DNA of 64,000 nucleotides from the NCBI RefSeq assembly GCF_000550805.1, contig NZ_CP004353.1, forward strand, positions 1,736,001 through 1,800,000, in the 5' to 3' direction. The notes under the pieces are model-generated. The model was not told the origin of the DNA. It ran no database searches and saw only the letters and a list, made by a program, of their open reading frames with translations. This stretch comes from Corynebacterium vitaeruminis DSM 20294 (GTDB taxonomy: Bacteria; Actinomycetota; Actinomycetes; Mycobacteriales; Mycobacteriaceae). The stretch's first letter is position 1. The number at the start of each line of letters is the position of its first letter. Below, one piece after another: positions 57,957 to 64,000 of the stretch. Position numbers and translations under genes: made by a program.

Positions 57957-58138
57957 GAAAAAAGACCTCCGGTCTCATTCGAGTTGCGGATGAACCGGAG
58001 GTCTCCCCCGCCCCGAGCCGCTTCCGGCTAGGGCCGGTACGACCGGGTCTTTCTCCCTGCACCCGGCGGTTCCACGGCCGGGTACCGAGGAAATTCCGTG
58101 TTGACGATCGGTACCGAGGGATGGGGTACTCCCCTCCT
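57957..58138 (-). promoter_or_regulatory. yybP-ykoY (Mn2+) riboswitch candidate
   Basis: On the minus strand the leader of terC contains the conserved GGGGAGTACCCC element (58123-58135), GTCAACACGG (58096-58105) and a GCCGGGTGC loop region before AGAAAGACC, all typical of actinobacterial yybP-ykoY leaders. It ends in an 11-bp hairpin AGACCTCCGGT (57963-57973 and 57994-58004) and a T run ending next to the terC ATG. Tentative call from memory of the motif; covariance-model search would decide. Confidence 0.7.
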
Positions 58139-58152
58139 ATGCAAGGGTTGAG

Positions 58153-58158
58153 TCTATA
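58153..58158 (-). promoter_or_regulatory. terC promoter -10
   Basis: TATAGA on the minus strand, about ten bases before the riboswitch begins. Confidence 0.45.
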
Positions 58159-58185
58159 CCACCGACGGGGCCGGGGCCAGAAAAA

Positions 58186-58231
58186 GCGGCACCGCCCGCC
58201 ACAGAATGCTTTCTGCAACGGGCGGGGCCGC
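58186..58231 (-). terminator. ftsK terminator
   Basis: Thirteen-bp stem (GCGGCACCGCCCG, one mismatch) with a 20-base loop, followed on the minus strand by TTTTT. Confidence 0.8.
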
Positions 58232-58248
58232 AAGTGAAATGGAGCGAT

Positions 58249-61200
58249 CTAGAAGGTTCCCTGCGTCGGGTTGGCGTCGACGACGTTGACGCCGCCCTCG
58301 CCCTGGGAGCCCTGCGCGTCCTCCCAGCCGGGCTCCTTCGGGGCCTCGGCGGGGTCTGCGCCCTTGATCATCCACAGGATCGTCTCGAGTTCCTCCGGTT
58401 TGACCAGCACCTCGCGGGCCTTGGATCCCTCGGAGGGGCCGACCACGCCGCGGGTCTCCATGAGGTCCATGAGGCGGCCGGCCTTGGCGAAGCCGATGCG
58501 CAGCTTGCGCTGCAGCATGGAGGTGGAGCCCAGCTGGGAGGTGACCACCAGCTCCACGGCTTGGAGGAGGTCCTCCAGGTCGTTTCCGATGTCGGCGTCG
58601 ATCTCCTTCTTGGCCTCGGCGGCCTTGTCCTCGGTAACGCCCTCGGTGTAGTTGGGCTCGCCCTGCGCCTTGGCGGCGTCGACCACGGCCTGGACCTCTT
58701 CGTCGGTGACGAAGGCGCCCTGGATGCGCACGGCGCGCCCGCCCTGCGGGATGAACAGGCCGTCGCCCATGCCGATGAGCTTCTCGGCGCCGCCCTGGTC
58801 GAGGATGACGCGGGAGTCGGTCAGCGAGGAGGTGGCAAACGCCAGGCGCGAAGGCACGTTGGTCTTGATGAGGCCGGTGACCACGTCGACGGACGGGCGC
58901 TGGGTCGCCAGCACGAGGTGAATGCCCGCGGCGCGCGCCTTCTGGGTGATGCGGACGATGGAGTCCTCGATCTCCTTCGGCGCGGTCATCATGAGGTCGG
59001 CGAGCTCATCGACCACGCAGACGATGAACGGGTACGGCCGGTACTCGCGCTGGGAGCCAGCCGGCGCCTGGATCTCGCCGCTGCGCACCTTGCGGTTGAA
59101 GTCCTTGATGTGGCGCACGCGCGCGGACTTCATGTCCATGTAGCGCTGCTCCATCTCCTCGACCAGCCACTGCAGCGCGGACGCGGCCTTCTTCGGTTGC
59201 GTGATGATCGGGGTGATCAGGTGCGGGATGCCCTCGTAGGGGGTCAGCTCCACCATCTTCGGGTCGACGAGGATGAGGCGGACCTCCTCCGGGGTCGCGC
59301 GGGTAAGCAGCGACACGAGCAGCGAGTTGACAAACGCCGACTTACCGGAGCCGGTCGAGCCCGCCACCAACAGGTGTGGCATCTTCTGCACGGAGTGCGC
59401 GACGAAGTCACCCTCGATGTCCTTGCCTAGGCCGATGAGCATGGGGTCGTGGTCGGCCACGGTCGACGGCGCGTTGAGCACGTCGGCAAGGCGCACCATC
59501 TCGCGGTCGGCGTTGGGCACCTCGATGCCCACGGCGGACTTGCCTGGGATCGGGGTGAGCAGGCGCACGTTGTCCGTGGCGGCCGCGTAGGCGAGGTTCG
59601 ACTGGAGGTTGGTGATCTTGGAGACCTTCACGCCGGGCCCGAGCTCAACCTCGTAGCGGGTGACCGTCGGGCCGCGGGAGAACCCAGTGACGTGGGCGTC
59701 GACCTTGAACTCGTCGAAGACCTCGGTGATCGCCTCGATCATGCGGTCGTTGGCGGCGGAGTGGGTCTTCGGCTGCTGGCCGGGAATGAGCAGGCTCGTG
59801 CTCGGAAGCTGGTAGTCGCCCTCGCTGCGCGCTGGCAGCGTCTTCGCCCGTTGCGCCGTGTTGGGCAGCGCGTTGGCGGCGGCGGCAACTGCGGCACCCG
59901 CTGCGGCCACGGGGGCGGCCTTCATCGCGCTCGCCGCGCCCGCGACCTGGGCCGCGGTGTTTCCCGCCGCCGCGACGGTGCCCGCTGCCGCACCGAGGGT
60001 ATCGGCGAGGCTCGGCATCGGGGTGACGCGCGCGTTGTTTCGCGCGCGCTGGTCGGCAGCGTCCGCCACCATCGCCTGTCGCGCCTCTACCGCATCCGTG
60101 CTTGTCGACGCCTGTCGGCGGCTTGCAGCAGGGGCGCTCGGCGCCTCAAACAGGGTCGGCTCCTCGTCGGCGGCCTCGGGTCGCTGGAAGGACATGGTCG
60201 GCTGCGAGTAGAGGTCTTGGTCGGACCGGCGGCCCGCGGCGGCCTCGTCGACCGGGTAGTTGTCCATCGGGGTGCGCCGCGGCGCGGGGCGACGGGACGG
60301 TTGACGACGCGGTGCGGCCTCGCGCGGGGCGCGGCGCGGCGCGTCTCCTGCGGCCATGTCCTCGAGCTGGTCGTCGACGTGGGAGTACTGGTCGTCTTCC
60401 TCCTCGTCCCAGGCTTCCTGGCGAAGGCGGATCAGCTCGCCAACGGCGTCGACAAGCTCGCGCGCGGAAACGCCGGTGATCTTCTGCGCGCCGAAGACGA
60501 TGAGCAGGATGAGAAGCGGGACGGCGATGTACTGGCTGAACCCCGCCGCCAGCGGTCCGCCGACGTAGGCGCCGATCGCGCCGCCCGCCGCGCGGCGTTC
60601 CTCCCACGTGGTGGGGTTGCCGGCGAAGAGGTGGACGAGCCCCAGCATCGAGGCGGTGATGACGCCGGTACCCAGTGCCACGCGGCCGCGCTCTTCGACC
60701 TTGGGCGCGTAGCCCAGCATGAGCGCGAGCGCCAGCCCCACGAGCAGCACGGGAAGGATGAGCGCGCCCGCACCGACGACGGAGTGGGTGATCTCGGCGA
60801 TGAAGGCGCCGATGGGGCCCGCGATGTCGAACCAGACCGACGCGCCGAGCACGACGGCCAGCGCGATGAGTCCCAGCGCGAGGCTGTCGTAATCGCCCGG
60901 CGCCTGATCGTCCGAGTCCTCTTCCCGATCGTCGTGCTGCGGATCGACGTCCTCGTCGCCCGCGGCCCGCTTCCCCGGGCGGCGACCGCGGGTCGGCTGC
61001 TCGTCGCGGACGTCATTGTCTGCTGCGTGCTCGTCGAAGCGCTCGTCCTCATCGCCGCCGTTTCGTCCAAGGCGGAGTCCACCCAGAGAGCGCGTCAGCG
61101 TCCCCACGCCGCGGGCGGACGCACCGAACATCGCGGAGAAGCCGTGTCCCACAGCCCGAAACGCGCTGCCGGTCCTCTCACTGGACGTGTCGGCAGCGCG

Positions 61201-61356
61201 GAAGGCTGAGGTAGCGGGGTAACTCAGGCTGTTTCCCGCCCGGCGCCCCTTGGCGCTAGGCGTTGGTCCTGAGCTTCCCTTGCGGGTTCCTTTAGAGTTC
61301 GTGTTCTTTCCTGACCGCGATGGAGTTGATGAAGCGCTTCTGACAGTCATGGCCAT
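58249..61356 (-). CDS. ftsK: DNA translocase FtsK
   Basis: Septum-located DNA pump for chromosome segregation (1035 aa). Ser/Arg-rich cytosolic N-terminus, about four or five membrane helices (residues 160-330), an Ala/Pro-rich linker, then the motor: Walker A VAGSTGSGKSAFVNSLL near residue 668, Walker B FIVCVVDELADLMM, and the C-terminal gamma domain (QLGSTSMLQRKLRIGFAKAGRLMDLMETRGVVGPSEGSKAREV) that reads KOPS/SRS DNA. Start ATG at 61356 or 61350. Confidence 0.95.
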   Translation of the reverse strand: MAMTVRSASSTPSRSGKNTNSKGTRKGSSGPTPSAKGRRAGNSLSYPATSAFRAADTSSERTGSAFRAVGHGFSAMFGASARGVGTLTRSLGGLRLGRNGGDEDERFDEHAADNDVRDEQPTRGRRPGKRAAGDEDVDPQHDDREEDSDDQAPGDYDSLALGLIALAVVLGASVWFDIAGPIGAFIAEITHSVVGAGALILPVLLVGLALALMLGYAPKVEERGRVALGTGVITASMLGLVHLFAGNPTTWEERRAAGGAIGAYVGGPLAAGFSQYIAVPLLILLIVFGAQKITGVSARELVDAVGELIRLRQEAWDEEEDDQYSHVDDQLEDMAAGDAPRRAPREAAPRRQPSRRPAPRRTPMDNYPVDEAAAGRRSDQDLYSQPTMSFQRPEAADEEPTLFEAPSAPAASRRQASTSTDAVEARQAMVADAADQRARNNARVTPMPSLADTLGAAAGTVAAAGNTAAQVAGAASAMKAAPVAAAGAAVAAAANALPNTAQRAKTLPARSEGDYQLPSTSLLIPGQQPKTHSAANDRMIEAITEVFDEFKVDAHVTGFSRGPTVTRYEVELGPGVKVSKITNLQSNLAYAAATDNVRLLTPIPGKSAVGIEVPNADREMVRLADVLNAPSTVADHDPMLIGLGKDIEGDFVAHSVQKMPHLLVAGSTGSGKSAFVNSLLVSLLTRATPEEVRLILVDPKMVELTPYEGIPHLITPIITQPKKAASALQWLVEEMEQRYMDMKSARVRHIKDFNRKVRSGEIQAPAGSQREYRPYPFIVCVVDELADLMMTAPKEIEDSIVRITQKARAAGIHLVLATQRPSVDVVTGLIKTNVPSRLAFATSSLTDSRVILDQGGAEKLIGMGDGLFIPQGGRAVRIQGAFVTDEEVQAVVDAAKAQGEPNYTEGVTEDKAAEAKKEIDADIGNDLEDLLQAVELVVTSQLGSTSMLQRKLRIGFAKAGRLMDLMETRGVVGPSEGSKAREVLVKPEELETILWMIKGADPAEAPKEPGWEDAQGSQGEGGVNVVDANPTQGTF

Positions 61357-61440
61357 AAGCTTAGACGCTTAAATCACATTCATCACATCCGCAACACTAA
61401 TTTCGCTTGATTTTCTTACGTCAGGCCCAAAAACTTGACT

Positions 61441-62061
61441 TTAAATGCTCGATCGCCGGGCGAGCCCCAGCGGGTCGTCGATGGCGATACCCGGGACGCT
61501 GCGCCCGTACAGCCACAAGACGATCGCTCCCGCGCTGCCGCGAACGCAGGCCACCGCGTCTCCTTGTTCTGCGACGCCGAGCCGGTCGAAGGCGACGAAC
61601 CGCCTGCCCCCGGTGGGTTCGAAGACGACCGGCCCCTTCGACTTCCGCAGCAGCACCTTGGACAAGGCCGTGCCCGCTGTGAAGAGCAACGCGTTTTCCG
61701 CCTCGCTCAAGTCGAAGGGCTGCCCTCCCCTGGGCGCGGCGACATCGTAGAGGTGCACGTAGTACTCTGCGGTGTTCATCTTCTCGTCCACGGCACGGGG
61801 AAGCTTCGCGCCCCGCCCGTGTGCCCACTCGGACACGAGCTGCTCGTATCCCTTTTGTTTGGCCGTCGCGGTCTCCCGCTCCAGCGTAGAGGCGAGGGCG
61901 GGCACGAACATGCCCGCTGCGGCCGCGAGCTTGTTTTCCCTCACGTACAGGTGGGCGGCGAGGTCGGTGGTGGTCCACCCCTCGCACAGGGTGGCGGCGT
62001 GCGGTCCGGCGGCGAGCAGCTCCTGCTCGAGGGCGCGGCGAAGTTTCTCAACGAGGCTCAT
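61441..62061 (-). CDS. TIGR03085-family, DinB/maleylpyruvate-isomerase-like protein
   Basis: 206 aa, DinB-like four-helix fold. EGWTTTDLAAHLYVRENK contains the metal His; AEYYVHLYDV carries the second. The TIGR03085 group is near the mycothiol-dependent maleylpyruvate isomerases; substrate unknown. A TAGAGT hexamer ends seven bases before the ATG at 62061, suggesting leaderless translation. Confidence 0.82.
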   Translation of the reverse strand: MSLVEKLRRALEQELLAAGPHAATLCEGWTTTDLAAHLYVRENKLAAAAGMFVPALASTLERETATAKQKGYEQLVSEWAHGRGAKLPRAVDEKMNTAEYYVHLYDVAAPRGGQPFDLSEAENALLFTAGTALSKVLLRKSKGPVVFEPTGGRRFVAFDRLGVAEQGDAVACVRGSAGAIVLWLYGRSVPGIAIDDPLGLARRSSI

Positions 62062-62114
62062 GCCTTCGACTCTAGCCCCGATATCACGCGCGGGCTTGTG
62101 CCCAGCACGCACAA

Positions 62115-62150
62115 AGGTCCGGCCGCGCCATCGCTGGCACGGCCGGACCT
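62115..62150. terminator. rnj terminator
   Basis: Perfect 11-bp stem AGGTCCGGCCG with its complement and a 14-base loop; TTTGTG follows on the minus strand. Confidence 0.75.
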
Positions 62151-62165
62151 GTCGTTGATTCCGAG

Positions 62166-64000
62166 TTAGAGGCTCTCGCGGGTAGCGCGGATCTCGTCGT
62201 CGCCCACGGCCACCTGCGCGGTGGAGGTCGGGATGACGGTCGGCATGATCATCGGCTTGCGGCGCCAGGTCTGCTCCACGTAGCGGGAGACCTTGCGGCG
62301 CAGCTGCTGCACCATGCGGTAAGGATCGTTCTCGCCCTCGGAGGCGAGGTCGTTCATGGTGTTCTCGACCAGCTCGGTGACCTCGGGCATCATGGCCGCG
62401 GCATCCTCGGAGAAGCCCTTGGCCTGAACGGTCGGGCGCTCCAGCAGGCGGCCGGTGCGGTTGTCGATGACCGCCGTGATGGCGATGAGGCCGCCCTCGC
62501 CCAGCGAGGTGCGCTCCTCGAGGACGTCCTGGTCGATGTCGCCCATGGTGACGCCGTCGACGTAGAGGTTACCGACCGGGATCTGACCCACGACACGGGC
62601 ACGCCCGTCGACCAGGTCGACGACGACGCCGTTCTGGGCGAGCACCACGCGGTCGCGCGGGACGCCGGTAGAGATGGCCAGCTCCTTGTTGGCGCGCAGG
62701 TGGCGCCACTCGCCGTGAACCGGCATGGCGTTGACCGGGCGGGCGGCGTTGTACAGGAACAGCAGCTCGCCGGAGTAGCCGTGGCCCGAGGTGTGCACCT
62801 TGGCGTCGCGGCTGGTGACCACGGTGGCACCGATCTGGGCCAGCATGTTGATGACGCCGAAGACGGCCTCCTCGTTGCCGGGCACCAGGGAGGACGAGAG
62901 GATGATGAGGTCGCCGTCGCGGACGGTGATCTGGCGGTGCTCGCGGCGCGCCATGCGCGACAGCGCGGCCATCGGCTCGCCCTGGGTACCGGTGGTGATG
63001 AGCATGACCTTGTGCGGTGCCATCTTCGCGGCATCGTCCATGGTGACGATGGTGCCGCGCGGCGCCTTGAGGTAGCCCAGCTTCTCCGCGATCTCCATGT
63101 TGCGGATCATCGAGCGGCCGTTGAAGGCAACCTTGCGGCCTGCGGCGACGGCGGCGTCGACGGCGGCCTGGACGCGGTAGACGTTCGACGCGAAGGACGC
63201 CAGGATGACGCGCTGCTTGGCGTCGGCGACGAGCCGCTTCAGGGTCGGAGCGATCTCGGCCTCGGAGCCGGACACGCCCGGCGTGGTCGCGTTGGTCGAG
63301 TCGCACAGGAGCAGGTCGACGCCCTCGTCACCGAAGCGGGACAGCGCGGGAAGGTCGGTCGGGCGGCCGTCCGGCGGGGTCTGGTCGAGCTTGATGTCGC
63401 CCGTGTGGACGACGAGCCCCGCGCCGGTCTTGATGGCTACGCCCAGGCAGTCCGGGATGGAGTGGTTAACAGCCCAGAAGCGGACGTTGAACGGGCCGCG
63501 GTTCTCCACGGACTGCTCGTTGACTTCGATGAGCTTCGGGCGCTGACGGTGCTCGCGGCACTTGGCCGCGATGAGCGCCAGGGTGAACTTCGAGGCGATG
63601 ATCGGGATGTCCGCGCGCAGCTTGAGCAGCCACGGGATGGCGCCGATGTGGTCCTCGTGGCCGTGGGTGATCACCAGCGCCTCGACGCGGTCGAGGTGGT
63701 TCTCGATCGGGCCGAAGTCGGGCAGGATGAGGTCCACGCCGGGCTCGCCGGACGAGGGGAACAGCACGCCACAGTCGACGATGAGCAGGCGGTTGTTGTA
63801 CTCGAAGACGGTCATGTTGCGGCCGATCTCGGAGATGCCGCCGAGCGCGTAAATGCGCAGGCCGTTCTTCGGGGCCTTCGGCGGCTGAGGCAGGCGCTCG
63901 GTGAGGTCGGCGCCCTGCATCGACTTCACGACGTTGCGGCGGCTGCGATTGCCGCCCTTGTTGTTGCCGCCCTTGCCCTTGTTCTCCGAGGCGGCGCTGT
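62166..64000 (-). CDS. rnj: ribonuclease J, 5' end cut by window
   Basis: Beta-CASP metallo-beta-lactamase RNase for 5'-to-3' and endonucleolytic RNA decay. ALVITHGHEDHIGAIP is the HxHxDH zinc motif; VVHTGDIKLDQ and the C-terminal SGHGYSGELLFLYNAARP and PVHGEWRHL follow. The frame stays open to the window edge with an Asn/Gly/Lys/Arg-rich N-terminal extension (ENKGKGGNNKGGNRSRRNV), typical of corynebacterial RNase J, so the real start lies outside. The GTG at 63929 is not the start. Confidence 0.95.
   Translation of the reverse strand, partial: SAASENKGKGGNNKGGNRSRRNVVKSMQGADLTERLPQPPKAPKNGLRIYALGGISEIGRNMTVFEYNNRLLIVDCGVLFPSSGEPGVDLILPDFGPIENHLDRVEALVITHGHEDHIGAIPWLLKLRADIPIIASKFTLALIAAKCREHRQRPKLIEVNEQSVENRGPFNVRFWAVNHSIPDCLGVAIKTGAGLVVHTGDIKLDQTPPDGRPTDLPALSRFGDEGVDLLLCDSTNATTPGVSGSEAEIAPTLKRLVADAKQRVILASFASNVYRVQAAVDAAVAAGRKVAFNGRSMIRNMEIAEKLGYLKAPRGTIVTMDDAAKMAPHKVMLITTGTQGEPMAALSRMARREHRQITVRDGDLIILSSSLVPGNEEAVFGVINMLAQIGATVVTSRDAKVHTSGHGYSGELLFLYNAARPVNAMPVHGEWRHLRANKELAISTGVPRDRVVLAQNGVVVDLVDGRARVVGQIPVGNLYVDGVTMGDIDQDVLEERTSLGEGGLIAITAVIDNRTGRLLERPTVQAKGFSEDAAAMMPEVTELVENTMNDLASEGENDPYRMVQQLRRKVSRYVEQTWRRKPMIMPTVIPTSTAQVAVGDDEIRATRESL

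Overview
The window is high-GC chromosomal DNA from a Corynebacterium. The assignment rests on gene order: suhB-ppgK-sigA, sigB-dtxR-galE, lexA-sugR-ptsI-fruR-fruK-ptsF-ptsH, dapF-miaA-miaB-recX-recA, bioYMN, pspA-clgR and pgsA-terC-ftsK-rnj. It is supported by actinobacterial families of unknown function (DUF3159, 3710, 3093, 4193, 3039, 3099, 4192, 3046, 3516) and by lineage-specific regulator sites resembling LexA, SigH and BioQ targets. The order closely follows the C. glutamicum sigA-ftsK region as I recall it. I cannot name the species. About 60 genes fill the window, almost all core. I see no tRNA, rRNA, CRISPR array, prophage or complete insertion sequence.

Region by region: 1-6.2 kb holds an RNA methyltransferase (cut by the window edge), small conserved proteins, dut, suhB and ppgK. 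6.4-16 kb carries sigA, a helicase, a methyltransferase, dtd, sigB, dtxR and galE. 16-27.4 kb has a DUF4192 gene and a PAC2 gene separated by a motif-rich spacer, a Ski2-type helicase, ahpCD facing oxyR, and hrpA. 27.4-37 kb is a regulatory block (nrdR, a DivS-like small membrane protein, lexA with SOS boxes) followed by the fructose/PTS cluster. 37-45.7 kb starts with a 435-bp deleted transposon, then a reductase-like gene, uraA, hflX, a Cys/Gly-tailed protein, an AbiEi-like orphan, dapF and miaA. 45.9-56.8 kb has a DUF349 gene, miaB, recX-recA, bioYMN, pspA, clgR, cinA-like, pgsA and a YciI gene. 56.8-64 kb has terC behind a probable manganese riboswitch, ftsK, a DinB-like gene and rnj (cut at its 5' end).

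Functional links: ptsI, ptsH and ptsF supply the shared and fructose-specific phosphotransferase parts, FruK continues fructose-1-phosphate metabolism, and SugR and FruR are the local repressors. lexA, the DivS-like gene and recA-recX carry candidate LexA boxes. sigB has a SigH-type promoter, linking stress response to the principal sigma factor a few kb away. bioYMN is a biotin uptake system behind a near-consensus BioQ site.

There is no obvious new defence or biosynthetic system. The best leads are the deleted transposon that separated a gene from its ribosome binding site, a riboswitch whose terminator hairpin contains the ribosome binding site, a short dispersed intergenic repeat, and a promoter region with two perfect inverted DnaA boxes.
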